Assembly (NCBI GenBank): GCA_013821825.1
Contig: PNJK01000009.1
Location: 22,476-86,475 of the forward strand
Origin: Rhodobacter sp.
GTDB lineage: Bacteria; Pseudomonadota; Alphaproteobacteria; Rhodobacterales; Rhodobacteraceae
Reading direction: 5' to 3'
Length of the DNA stretch: 64,000 nucleotides
This document shows positions 31,541 to 40,997 of this stretch, one piece after another (the stretch's first letter is position 1; each line of letters starts with the position of its first letter). A program made the position numbers and the translations under genes. Under the pieces are notes generated by a model. That model did not search any database. It was given only the letters and a program-made list of their open reading frames with translations, and had not been told where the DNA came from.

Positions 31541-32250
31541 ACCCAGCGCCCCACCCGTCGGGTGGCAGAGTTGCCGACGATCACCACCGTACGCATGTCG
31601 GCCATCTCGGGCGTCGCCTCGCCCAAGGTTATGGTCGCGATCCGCTCATCCGGCGTCGAAACCGCGCGGGCGAAAGTGACCAGCCGATCCGAGCCGCATT
31701 CCTCGCGCAGGACTTCCAGCGTCCGGGCAAAACCCTCGGGGCGGCTGGCCGAGCGGGGGTTGTAGAAAGCCATCGCAAGATCGGCCCTTGCGGCAAGGCG
31801 CAGCCGGGTCTCGATCATTTCCCACGGCTTCAGATTGTCCGACAGGTTGATGCAGCAGAAATCATGGCCCAGCGGCGCCCCTACTGCCGCCGCCGCCGCC
31901 AGCATCGCAGTAATCCCCGGCAGCACGCGGATATCCAGCGCCTGCCAATCCTCGCGCCCCTCCAGCGCCTCGAACACGGCGCTCGCCATCGCGAAGACGC
32001 CGGGATCGCCGGAGCTGACCACCACGACCCGGCGGCCATCCGCCGCCATCGCCAGCGCGGCGCGGGCGCGGTCAAGTTCCACGCGGTTGTCCGAGGGGTG
32101 CAGCGTCAGCCCTGCGCGCGGCGCCACGCGGGCAACGTAGGGGATGTAGCCGACCACGTCGGTCGCCTCGGCCAGGGCGGAAACGACTTCGGGCGTGACC
32201 AGACGGTCATCCCCCGGCCCAAGCCCCGCGATGATCAGCGAACCGGTCAT
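31516..32250 (-). CDS. cobJ: Precorrin-3B C17-methyltransferase
   Basis: LIIAGLGPGDDRLVTPEVVSALAEATDVVGYIPYVARV; SSGDPGVFAMASAVFEAL. Confidence 0.92.
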   Translation of the reverse strand: MTGSLIIAGLGPGDDRLVTPEVVSALAEATDVVGYIPYVARVAPRAGLTLHPSDNRVELDRARAALAMAADGRRVVVVSSGDPGVFAMASAVFEALEGREDWQALDIRVLPGITAMLAAAAAVGAPLGHDFCCINLSDNLKPWEMIETRLRLAARADLAMAFYNPRSASRPEGFARTLEVLREECGSDRLVTFARAVSTPDERIATITLGEATPEMADMRTVVIVGNSATRRVGRWVYSPRRAG

Positions 32251-32984
32251 TCCGCGATCTCCGGGCGGCGGCCGTGACCGTGCACGAGGACAATCGCGAA
32301 ATAGGGGCAGTCGGCGGTGTCCACCTCGGCCAGCCGCGCAACACGCTGGTTCGGCATCGTGCCGCGTTCCACCAGCCAGGCCGCATCCAGCCGTCCGGCC
32401 CGTTCCAGCGCCCGCCGGACGCGGGGCAGGTTGCGCCCGGTTTTCATCACCACCAGCGCGTCGGCGCTTTCCATGTGACGCACCAGATCATCCTCGGGCA
32501 AAGTGCCCATCAGCACCGTCAGCACATCGTCGCCCCAGGTGATCGGTGTGTCGGTCGCATTCCAGCAGCCGGTCATGCCGGTGATACCGGGGATCACCTC
32601 GACCGGGACGCGGCCTTGCAGGCGGGAATGCAGGTGCATGAAACTGCCGTAGAAAAACGGATCGCCTTCGCACAGGACCAGCACATCCGCAGTGCCGGCC
32701 AGATCCGCCAGCCGGTCCGCCCATGCGTCATAGAACCGTGCCAGCGCCTCGGTGTATTCCGAGCTATCGAAGGGCAACTCAGTCGTCACCGGATACTCCA
32801 TCGGGTATTCCGTGACATCAGCCGCCAGCATCCCCTCGACGATGCGCCGCGCCTGCCCCGCACGCCCGGCCTTTCGGAAATAGGCCACATGGCGCGCCTC
32901 TCCGATGGAGCGGGCGGCGCGCAGGGTCATCAGGTCGGGGTCGCCGGGGCCAAGACCCGCGCAGATGACGCGTCCCATGGTCAT
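32247..32984 (-). CDS. cobI: Precorrin-2 C20-methyltransferase
   Basis: VICAGLGPGDPDLMTLRAARSIGEARHVAYFRKAG; CEGDPFFYGSFMHLHSRL. Confidence 0.92.
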   Translation of the reverse strand: MTMGRVICAGLGPGDPDLMTLRAARSIGEARHVAYFRKAGRAGQARRIVEGMLAADVTEYPMEYPVTTELPFDSSEYTEALARFYDAWADRLADLAGTADVLVLCEGDPFFYGSFMHLHSRLQGRVPVEVIPGITGMTGCWNATDTPITWGDDVLTVLMGTLPEDDLVRHMESADALVVMKTGRNLPRVRRALERAGRLDAAWLVERGTMPNQRVARLAEVDTADCPYFAIVLVHGHGRRPEIAE

Positions 32985-33610
32985 TCCTTCCGGCTGGCGA
33001 GCGCATTGACGGCGGCCACCGTGATCGCCGACCCGCCAAGGCGGCCCTTGACGATCAGGCTGGGAACCGGCGGCACCTCCATCAGGGCATCCTTCGATTC
33101 CGCGGCTCCGACAAAGCCCACCGGGCAGCCGATGATCGCGGCGGGGCGGGGGCAGGCGGGGTCTTCCAGCATGTTCAGCAGATGGAACAGCGCCGTCGGA
33201 GCATTTCCGATCGCCACCACCGCGCCTTCAAGATGCGGGCGCCAAAGTTCCACCGCCGCTGCGGACCGGGTGTTCTTCATGCTTGCCGCAATGCCGGGGA
33301 CAGCCGGGTCCTGCAAGGTGCAGATCACCGCGTTGTCGGCTGGCAGGCGCTTGCGGGTGATACCTTCGCTGACCATGCGCACATCGCACAGGATCGGCGC
33401 GCCGGCCTCCAGCGCGGCCCGCGCCGCAATCGCCATGCCGGGGGAAAACCGGATGTGCGGCGCAAGATCGACCATCCCCGCAGCATGGATCATCCGGACA
33501 GCGACCACCTCTTCTTCCGGAGTGAAGCGCGCCAGATCGGCCTCGGCCCGGATCATGGCGAAGCTTTGGACATAGATCGTGGCGCCGTCGGTTTCATAAA
33601 GGTGGGGCAT
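32981..33610 (-). CDS. cobH: Precorrin-8X methylmutase
   Basis: SFAMIRAEADLARFTPEEEVVAVRMIHAAGMVDL; AIIGCPVGFVGAAESK. Confidence 0.92.
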   Translation of the reverse strand: MPHLYETDGATIYVQSFAMIRAEADLARFTPEEEVVAVRMIHAAGMVDLAPHIRFSPGMAIAARAALEAGAPILCDVRMVSEGITRKRLPADNAVICTLQDPAVPGIAASMKNTRSAAAVELWRPHLEGAVVAIGNAPTALFHLLNMLEDPACPRPAAIIGCPVGFVGAAESKDALMEVPPVPSLIVKGRLGGSAITVAAVNALASRKE

Positions 33611-34736
33611 GTTGGGCCTTCAGCAGGTCAGGAAGTGCGGCGGGTGAAAGGCCGCGCCGCTCGGGGGTGTCGGACGCCGTGCCGCCACGCACAAGATCAT
33701 AGCCTTGGGTCGAGGCAACCAGGGTCAGGTCGGTTGGTCCGGGATGGGCGCAGCCCTTGGCACAACCGGAAACATGAAGGTGCCTGCCATGGGGAATATG
33801 CCCCGCGAGGCTGCGGGCCAGAGACCGGGTTTCGCCCAGCGCCTGCGGGCACCCCGGAGCACCAGTGCAGGCCATGACCTGCAGCAGCGGATCGTCGGGC
33901 GAGGCAATTACTTCGGGCAGGACCGGCATGGCCTTCACCCCGGCCAGCATCAGCATCCGCCACGGCGTCGGGCGGATCTCGTGACTCAGCGCGGCAAGGA
34001 CGGCAAGCGTCCGCGCCGCCATCTGGCCAAAGGCCAGCGCCACCAGAGCGCCTGCGGGGTGAAGGCCGGGCCCGGGTTGGGAAAGGGGTTCAGCCGGGGG
34101 CGTATTGCAGCCGTCCGGCACCATACCCCGGCCAATCAGCGCCGCCATCCTGCCCCGACCGTTCGTCATTCCGCCCAAGGTCAGAAACCAGTCCGCCATG
34201 GACAGGACATCCGTGCCAAGGTCAGTGACCGGCTTGCCGAAGGGGTGCCCGTCCGGGCGCAGGATCAGCTGCCCATCTGCCGACCGTTCCACCCGGATAT
34301 CTGCGGATGCGTTCGTCAGCACCGGACGCGGGCCGCAATCCAGCGCAAAGCCGAATTTCCCCGGCAGGCGCGGCAAACGCGTCAGAGCTTTCGCAAAGCC
34401 GGTCGCCAGCGTCTCGGTTTCCTCATCCCGGAACGGCGTGACAATCAGGTTGCGCAGCGATTCCGTCTCGATGTCGGGATCAATCAGGCCCAGCGCGTCG
34501 AGATCGGCGATCAGCGGCCCGTGCGACGTCTCGCTGACCCCGCGCAGTTGCAGGTTGGCACGGGCGGACAGGTCGATGATCCCGTTGCCATGGGCCAGGG
34601 CCGCACGCGCGATCCCCTCGGCCTGCGCCCGGGACAGCCTGCCCCCCGGTGGGCGGATGCGCACCAGCCAGCCGTCGCCTGACAGCATCGGCCGCAATGC
34701 GCCGGGGCACCAGCCCTTGACCTCGAACCCGCTCAT
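33594..34736 (-). CDS. cobG: Precorrin-3B synthase
   Basis: Sulfite/nitrite reductase-like; HVSGCAKGCAHPGPTDLTLV. Confidence 0.9.
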   Translation of the reverse strand: MSGFEVKGWCPGALRPMLSGDGWLVRIRPPGGRLSRAQAEGIARAALAHGNGIIDLSARANLQLRGVSETSHGPLIADLDALGLIDPDIETESLRNLIVTPFRDEETETLATGFAKALTRLPRLPGKFGFALDCGPRPVLTNASADIRVERSADGQLILRPDGHPFGKPVTDLGTDVLSMADWFLTLGGMTNGRGRMAALIGRGMVPDGCNTPPAEPLSQPGPGLHPAGALVALAFGQMAARTLAVLAALSHEIRPTPWRMLMLAGVKAMPVLPEVIASPDDPLLQVMACTGAPGCPQALGETRSLARSLAGHIPHGRHLHVSGCAKGCAHPGPTDLTLVASTQGYDLVRGGTASDTPERRGLSPAALPDLLKAQHAPPL

Positions 34737-37700
34737 GCCAGCACCGCCGCAATGGAATTGCGCCGGGTCAGCCAGAGGTCTGCGTCACGAAGGCGGCGGA
34801 AGAGGTCTTCCATGGCTTGCAGGGCAGCCGGGTTTTCGCGGCCCAGGAAGTCGCGGACCTCAGCGCGGCCCAGCGTCGCGTCGTGGTAGAGGTCGAAGAG
34901 ATGCGGCGGCACGGCCTGCGCCAGATGGGCAAAGGCGGCCATGTGGTCGAGCGTTGCCGCGATTTCCGCCCCGCCCCGGTAGCCGTGGTTCATCATGCCG
35001 GCGGCCCAGTCCGGGTTCGCGGCGCGGGCGCGGACCACGCGGGCGATTTCCTCGGTCAGGGTGCGGGCGCGGGGGCTGTCCGGGTGGGTAGCGTCGAGAT
35101 GGTAGAGGGTTGGCGCCTCTCCGCCCAGCCGCGCCACCGCTGCTGCGAACCCCGCCTCATGTGCCGCATAGTCGGCGGCGACCAGCACGTCGGTTTCCGG
35201 CAGGTCTTGCGCATGGACAAAAGCATCCGCCCCCAGAACCCGCGCTTCCAGCCCCTTGCGATCTTCGGTCGATTGCCCGTCTGCCCCGATTGCCCAGCTT
35301 GACGCGGTCAGCCAGGCTTCGCCCGCCGCAGCCCGCGCCGCATCGGTGAAGCTGTCGGCGGCGGTCCCCATGCCAAGGCCGTAAAGCCCCGGCTGCGGAC
35401 CAAAGACCCGGGCCGCGCGCAGGGTATAGGGGTTGTCCTCCGCGGTCTCGTCACGGGCCGACAAGGCCTCGGCCCCTGCCTCGAACAACTGGGCCAGACC
35501 GGGGAACACGTCGCGGAACAGGCCCGAGACACGCAGGGTCACGTCGATCCTTGGGCGGCCAAGCAGGGCAAGCGGCAGAATCTCGAACCCCGACACCCGG
35601 GCCGAGCCTTCGTCCCAGCGCGGGACAAGGCCGGCAAGGTGCAGCGCCATGGCAAATTCCTCGCCCGCTGTCCGCATCGTGGCCGACCCCCAAAGGTCCA
35701 CCACCAGCCCGCGCGGATAGTCGCCATGGTCCTGCAGATGTCGACGGACCAATTCTTCCGCCAGCTTCACGCCCTGCGCGTGCGCATTGCGCGACGGCAC
35801 CGCCCTTGGATCGACGCTGTAAAGATTGCGCCCGGTCGGCAGCACGTCGCTGCGCCCCCGGTTGGGCGAGCCTGCCGGCCCTGGCGCCACGCGGCGACCG
35901 GCCAGTGCTGCCATCAGGCCGTCGCGTTCCCCGACACCCTGACCGAAGACGTGCAACCCATGACCAAACTGGCTTTCCTTGATATCGCAGACAAAGCGGT
36001 CGATCCGGGTGATCACCTCGGCCGGGGTCGCGTCCACCGGAAGCCCCAGATCAGCCGCCACGCCAGAGGTCGCCGCCTCGTCCCGGATGGCGCCGACCAG
36101 CCGCCCACGGCGGGCCGGGTCCAGCCCGTCAGCGGTGGAATACTCGTCCAGCAGACGCTCCAGCCGGGCCAGTTCCGGCGGACGGCGGCTTTCCACCATC
36201 GGCGGCGGCAGATGCCCAAGGGTCACCGCGCTGATCCGCCGCTTGGCCTGCGCGGCTTCACCGGGGTCGTTGACGATGAAGGGATAAATCACCGGCAGGG
36301 GGCCGATCAGCGCCTCCGGCCAGCATGTGTCGCTCAGTGCCACCGATTTCCCCGGCAGCCATTCCAGCGTGCCATGCGCCCCCATGTGGACCAGCGCATG
36401 CAGGCCCTGCGCCCGAAGCCAGAGGTAAAACGCCACATAGGCATGACGCGGAACGCGCGAGAGATCGTGATAATCCGCCTCACGCCCCTGAACCTCGCCG
36501 CGTTCGGGTTGCAGAGCGACGAGGATCCGGCCCCGCCGCGCGGCTGGAAAGCGGAAGGCACCGTTCTCGACCGAGGGGTCAGCTTCGATGGCGCCCCATG
36601 CTGCGGTCAGATCGGCGCGCAGGGGTTCGGGCAGACTGCCAAGCTCGGCAATGTAGTCGGCCACAGGCCATTCGATCACCTCGGTCAACGCTTCGGGCAA
36701 GGGTCTGCCCGTGGCGACGGCGTAGCCCTCGTCGGCCATCGCCTCCAGCAACGCCTCGACCGAAGCCAGCGCGTCCAGTCCCACCGCATGCGCCATCTGG
36801 TGCGCCCGTCCGGGATAGGTTGACAGGATCACGGCAAGAGACCGCTCTGCCGCCGGGGCAACCGCGAGCCTGTGCCACGCGCGGATCCGGCCCACCACCG
36901 CGTCAATCCGCGCCTGATCCGCCCGATGCGCAAAGCGCGAGAATTGCAGTTCCGGGTGTCGCTTGCCCGGGGACTTGTGGCTTATCAGCCCGGCGAACAG
37001 CCGCCCGTCCACCTCGGGCAGCACCACATGCATGGCCAGATCGGCAGGCGAAAGCCCTCGGTCGGACGCCACCCAATTCCGCCGCCGCGCGGTGGACAGT
37101 GCCACCTGGAACGCCGGGCAATCCACCGCGTCAAACGGCGTCGCCCCATCCGCGCCCTGCGCCGAAAATGCCGTGGCGTTGACAATGGCTACCGGTGGTC
37201 GCTGTGCAAGATGTCCGCGCAGCCAATCCGCCACGCCGTCGGCCTTCAGGCTGGGCGCAAAGGCGCCATATGCGGCAAACCCGGCCCTGCGTAGCGCAGT
37301 GATCAGCGCATCGATCGGAGCGGTATCCCCGGCGGTCAGGTAACTGCGGTAGAAAGTCACCAGCACCGGGTTTTCGCCCGGCGCAGGCGAACAGACCCCG
37401 CTCAGCGGGTCGTAAAACCCCATCTCCGGCACGGTCTTGTCACCCGCCACCGGCCCGGCATAAAGCCCCGCCGCCAGCGCAAGCTGGGCGAGCGCCGCCT
37501 GCGCCGCCACCGCACCGCCCTGATCGCACAACGCCTGCAGCCGCCGCAGGGTCGAGACCGGCAGGGTCGAGATCGCATCCAGCCGGTCGTCAGGCCGCCC
37601 ATCCGCAGGCAGGACGGCCAACGCGATACCCTGCCGGCGGGCCATGTCCTGCAAGACGGCCAGCCCATGGGGCCAATAGGCCTCGCCCCCGATCAGACGG

Positions 37701-37963
37701 ACAAGCACGGCCTTGGCGCCAGACAACGTGCGCTCGGCATAGGTGTCGACCGAAACCGGGTGCTTCAGCGCGATGATATTGGCCAGCCGCAAGGTCGGGT
37801 GGCCAGCGCCGCCTACCCGACACGCCCGTTCATAACCCGCCGTGAAAGCGCCAAGATCGCTGTCGGAAAACGACAGCACCACCAGATCGGCCGGGTCCTG
37901 ACCCAGGTCGAACGGGGTGTCCGTTTCCTCCAGCCCATGACTTTCGCGGAAGACGACGTGCAT
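34733..37963 (-). CDS. cobN: Cobaltochelatase subunit CobN
   Basis: 1076 aa; LVHMGAHGTLEWLPGKSVALSDTCWPEALIGPLPVIYPFIVNDPGEAAQAKRR. Confidence 0.94.
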   Translation of the reverse strand: MHVVFRESHGLEETDTPFDLGQDPADLVVLSFSDSDLGAFTAGYERACRVGGAGHPTLRLANIIALKHPVSVDTYAERTLSGAKAVLVRLIGGEAYWPHGLAVLQDMARRQGIALAVLPADGRPDDRLDAISTLPVSTLRRLQALCDQGGAVAAQAALAQLALAAGLYAGPVAGDKTVPEMGFYDPLSGVCSPAPGENPVLVTFYRSYLTAGDTAPIDALITALRRAGFAAYGAFAPSLKADGVADWLRGHLAQRPPVAIVNATAFSAQGADGATPFDAVDCPAFQVALSTARRRNWVASDRGLSPADLAMHVVLPEVDGRLFAGLISHKSPGKRHPELQFSRFAHRADQARIDAVVGRIRAWHRLAVAPAAERSLAVILSTYPGRAHQMAHAVGLDALASVEALLEAMADEGYAVATGRPLPEALTEVIEWPVADYIAELGSLPEPLRADLTAAWGAIEADPSVENGAFRFPAARRGRILVALQPERGEVQGREADYHDLSRVPRHAYVAFYLWLRAQGLHALVHMGAHGTLEWLPGKSVALSDTCWPEALIGPLPVIYPFIVNDPGEAAQAKRRISAVTLGHLPPPMVESRRPPELARLERLLDEYSTADGLDPARRGRLVGAIRDEAATSGVAADLGLPVDATPAEVITRIDRFVCDIKESQFGHGLHVFGQGVGERDGLMAALAGRRVAPGPAGSPNRGRSDVLPTGRNLYSVDPRAVPSRNAHAQGVKLAEELVRRHLQDHGDYPRGLVVDLWGSATMRTAGEEFAMALHLAGLVPRWDEGSARVSGFEILPLALLGRPRIDVTLRVSGLFRDVFPGLAQLFEAGAEALSARDETAEDNPYTLRAARVFGPQPGLYGLGMGTAADSFTDAARAAAGEAWLTASSWAIGADGQSTEDRKGLEARVLGADAFVHAQDLPETDVLVAADYAAHEAGFAAAVARLGGEAPTLYHLDATHPDSPRARTLTEEIARVVRARAANPDWAAGMMNHGYRGGAEIAATLDHMAAFAHLAQAVPPHLFDLYHDATLGRAEVRDFLGRENPAALQAMEDLFRRLRDADLWLTRRNSIAAVLA

Positions 37964-37972
37964 GGTTTTGCC

Positions 37973-39007
37973 TCAGACCCCCAGAACCTTGCGGATCGCC
38001 GCCGGATTGAGGTCGTCATGCTCGGCGATGACGACCAGTTGCGACCGGCGCGGGCCCGCCCCCCAAGGCTTGTCGAACTGCATCCGGACCCGGCCCCCCA
38101 CCGCCTGCACCAGCAGCCGCATCGGCTTGCCGGCCACCGCGACATGACCTTTCACTCTCAGGATCTTCTGTTCCTCAGCCAGCCGGGAGATGGCGGCTGC
38201 AAGGGCCTCGGGGTCGGTCACTTCGGGCAGATCGATCACGACAGAGTCGAAATCGTCGTGCTCGTGGTCGTCCTCGCCGTCATGGTGTGAAGGGCGGGCG
38301 GCCAGATCGTCCTCGGCTGCCGCGCCAAGGCCAAGGATCACCCGCGGGTCGATCACGCCTTCGGTCATTGCGAGCATCGGAACCACCCGGGTCATCTCGG
38401 CGGCAATCACCGCGCGCGCGGCGGCAAGGCCCGCTTCACCGGCAAGATCGGCCTTGGACAGCAGAATCAGGTCGGCGCACAGGATCTGGTCCTCGAACAC
38501 CTCGGACAGCGGTGTCTCGTGGTCCAGCGAAGGATCGGCGGCACGCTGGGCGTCCACCGCTTCCACGTCCGGGGCGAATCGGCCAGCCGCGACCGCCTCG
38601 GCATCGGCAAGCGCGATCACCCCGTCCACGGTGATACGGCTGCGGATCGCGGGCCAGTCGAAGGCCTTGAGCAGCGGCTTCGGGAGAGCCAGGCCAGAGG
38701 TTTCGATCAGGATATGGTCGGGGCGGACCGGCATCGCCATCAGGGCCTCGATCGTCGGGATGAAGTCGTCGGCGACGGTGCAGCAGATGCAACCGTTGGC
38801 CAGCTCGACGATGTTTTCCACCGGGCACATCTCATCCGCGCAGGATTTCAGGATATCGCCATCGACGCCCACCGTGCCGAACTCGTTCACAAGGATCGCC
38901 AGCCGCTTGCCTTGCGGGTTCTGCATCAGATGGCGGATCAATGTGGTCTTTCCGGCCCCCAGAAAGCCGGTGATCACGGTAACGGGGATTTTCGTCAGGT
39001 TGGTCAT
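37973..39007 (-). CDS. cobW: CobW GTPase
   Basis: PVTVITGFLGAGKTTLIRHLMQN; CPVENIVELANGCICCTVADDF. Confidence 0.93.
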   Translation of the reverse strand: MTNLTKIPVTVITGFLGAGKTTLIRHLMQNPQGKRLAILVNEFGTVGVDGDILKSCADEMCPVENIVELANGCICCTVADDFIPTIEALMAMPVRPDHILIETSGLALPKPLLKAFDWPAIRSRITVDGVIALADAEAVAAGRFAPDVEAVDAQRAADPSLDHETPLSEVFEDQILCADLILLSKADLAGEAGLAAARAVIAAEMTRVVPMLAMTEGVIDPRVILGLGAAAEDDLAARPSHHDGEDDHEHDDFDSVVIDLPEVTDPEALAAAISRLAEEQKILRVKGHVAVAGKPMRLLVQAVGGRVRMQFDKPWGAGPRRSQLVVIAEHDDLNPAAIRKVLGV

Positions 39008-39378
39008 TCGGCGGCCTCATGCGGGGGGAACTGGGGCGGGATACGGGCGATGCTTTGCTTGCGGAAGACAGTCGGTCGGTCGCGCCAGGGGACGATTCCA
39101 TCCACGGTGGCTGCATATTTCTCCGCGCCTTCCAGGATTGCCGGAACGTCGTCAAGCGAAAGGCGGCCGTAGACATAGGACCAACCGCCCGCTTTCGAGA
39201 GCGACACCGCGCAGCCGGTGTTGCAGGCCGACAGGCATTCGACCCCGACGATGCGCACCCCTTCAGGTGCCCCCTCGGCAACCAGCGCGGCATGCAGCCG
39301 CGCTCCGGGGGTGGGCGTGCCCTCCGGTACGGGCTCGCCGGCCTTGCAGGTGGTGCAGACATGAAGTGTTGTGACCAT
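39004..39378 (-). CDS. DUF1636-family Cys-rich protein
   Basis: CTTCKAG..CLSACNTGCAV..GGWSYVYGRL cysteine motif; overlaps cobW start; first gene after a cobalamin riboswitch. Confidence 0.85.
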   Translation of the reverse strand: MVTTLHVCTTCKAGEPVPEGTPTPGARLHAALVAEGAPEGVRIVGVECLSACNTGCAVSLSKAGGWSYVYGRLSLDDVPAILEGAEKYAATVDGIVPWRDRPTVFRKQSIARIPPQFPPHEAAE

Positions 39379-39474
39379 CGCAGCCTTCCATTGGCGAAAG
39401 GGGCGCGGGCCAGAGATGGCGGAAAACCTCCGCCGTCTGCCGGTCGCGGAACACCCCGTCCGCCGGTTCAGTCC

Positions 39475-39655
39475 TTCGCGCTGGCAGGTCTCCCGGCTTG
39501 CGGATCCGGGGGCTTTGGCCCCCTCGGCCCCCCGCCTTCCCGGCCGTGATGGCCAGTGGCACTGGAGACCTCTCCGGTCACGGTCGCGGGGGCGGCTGCG
39601 ATTGAGGCTTTGCAGCCCTGTCGCATTCCCTCTTCGCCTGTCATAAACAGGAACC
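39475..39655 (-). promoter_or_regulatory. Cobalamin riboswitch (1)
   Basis: Minus strand contains GCAGCCGCCCCCGCGACCGTGACCG, GCCACTGG, GGGAAGGC and B12 box AGCCGGGAGACCTGCC. Confidence 0.93.
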
Positions 39656-39709
39656 AGCGCCAGCCCACCTGAGGCAGAAAGCCCCTTATTGTCAAGGACG
39701 CGACCGACC

Positions 39710-40345
39710 ATGACCGAGATCATAGCGACACCCGATCCCGAAGCCGAGCTTGCGCGCCACGCCTCGAAGATGGCCAAGAAGAAGGCCGCGCGTGACAAGA
39801 TCATGGCCGGGAAGGAAGGCGAGAAAGGGCTGATCATCGTCCATACCGGGGCGGGGAAAGGCAAATCCTCCAGCGGGTTCGGGATGATCCTGCGCTGTGT
39901 GGCGCATGGGATGCCCTGTGCCGTTGTGCAGTTCATCAAGGGCGCATGGGATACCGGCGAGCGGCGGCTTCTGACCACCCACTTCGCCGACCTTTGCCAG
40001 TTCCACGCGATGGGTGAGGGCTTCACCTGGGAGACGCAGGACAAGACCCGCGACATCGCGGCGGCGAAGGCCGGGTGGGAGAAAGCGAAGGAACTGATCC
40101 GCGACCCGTCGATACGGATGGTTCTGCTGGACGAGATCAACATCGCGCTGAGGTATGATTATCTTGACCTCGCAGAAGTGCTGGACTTCCTGCAAACCGA
40201 AAAACCCCCCTTGACGCATGTCGTCCTGACAGGTCGAAATGCGAAGGAGGCACTGATCGAGATGGCGGACCTGGTGACCGAGATGACGCTGGTCAAGCAT
40301 CCGTTCCGGTCGGGCATCAAGGCGCAGATCGGGGTGGAGTTCTGA
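39710..40345 (+). CDS. cobO: Cob(I)yrinic acid a,c-diamide adenosyltransferase
   Basis: IIVHTGAGKGKSSSGFGMILRCVAHGMPCAVVQFIKGAWDTGERRLL. Confidence 0.93.
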   Translation: MTEIIATPDPEAELARHASKMAKKKAARDKIMAGKEGEKGLIIVHTGAGKGKSSSGFGMILRCVAHGMPCAVVQFIKGAWDTGERRLLTTHFADLCQFHAMGEGFTWETQDKTRDIAAAKAGWEKAKELIRDPSIRMVLLDEINIALRYDYLDLAEVLDFLQTEKPPLTHVVLTGRNAKEALIEMADLVTEMTLVKHPFRSGIKAQIGVEF

Positions 40346-40434
40346 CCTTCCTCACCGGGGCAGTCTTCGACGCGACGTGAAATCAATGAGTCGACTTTTC
40401 GCCCCAGGAGTCTGGCTTGAATTGGAGAGACGAG

Positions 40435-40581
40435 ATGACGATACGGAAACTCACCGGGCTGGGCCTGCTTCTTGGTATGCTGGCGACAAGCGCCTGCGCA
40501 CCTTTGGTTGTTGGCGGCGCGGCGGCTGTGGTTGCCGATGAGGTCATCGAGCAGGAAAAGGGCGGCGACGGCCTGTTCTGA
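40435..40581 (+). CDS. Small lipoprotein (48 aa), absent from the supplied ORF track
   Basis: ATG..TGA: MTIRKLTGLGLLLGMLATSACAPLVVGGAAAVVADEVIEQEKGGDGLF; lipobox LATSAC. Confidence 0.7.
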   Translation: MTIRKLTGLGLLLGMLATSACAPLVVGGAAAVVADEVIEQEKGGDGLF

Positions 40582-40697
40582 CGGCCAGGTTCGTCGCCTG
40601 ACCTGAAACGGGGTGCCGTCCTCGGGGGCATCGAGCCCCGCTTGGACGGCGTTGCCACGGAGTAGCGTCCGGCATCGTTCCTTTTTCCAACCAAAGA

Positions 40698-40749
40698 CCG
40701 GGGGCTGCTTGCCCCCGGACCCCCAGGGATATTTTTGCAAAGAGGAATG
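40698..40749 (+). repeat. REP-like intergenic element, copy C
   Basis: CCGGGGGCTGCTTGCCCCCGGACCCCCAGGGATATTTTTGCAAAGAGGAATG. Confidence 0.7.
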
Positions 40750-40898
40750 GGACAAGAGGTCCGACACCCCGCCGCCGGGCAGCCTGACTGGCAACCCGGC
40801 ATGCGAGGTGTCTTCCCCTCTGACGGTCATCGGCGTCCCCGCCTGTACCGCCTGACCACCCTTCACCAGAGGCATAAAGAAGCCGTTAACGTTAATGG

Positions 40899-40977
40899 CT
40901 TCCTCTCTGGAAAAATATCCTCGGGGGGTGAGGCGCGTCGGCGCCGAGGGGGGCAGACGGCCCCCCTGCGACGGATT
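40899..40977 (-). repeat. REP-like intergenic element, copy B
   Basis: Minus strand AGGGGGGCCGTCTGCCCCCCTCGGCGCCGACGCGCCTCACCCCCCGAGGATATTTTTCCAGAGAGGAAG. Confidence 0.78.
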
Positions 40978-40997
40978 TCGGCGGCACCGGTGGTGGG

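Noticed and set aside
32274-33575. 433-aa plus-strand ORF opposite cobI/cobH
   Set aside because: Shadow ORF crossing two established genes.
40159-40875. 238-aa minus-strand ORF behind the REP-like copy B
   Set aside because: Runs through the opposite copy C and antisense to cobO and the small lipoprotein; no plausible protein family.
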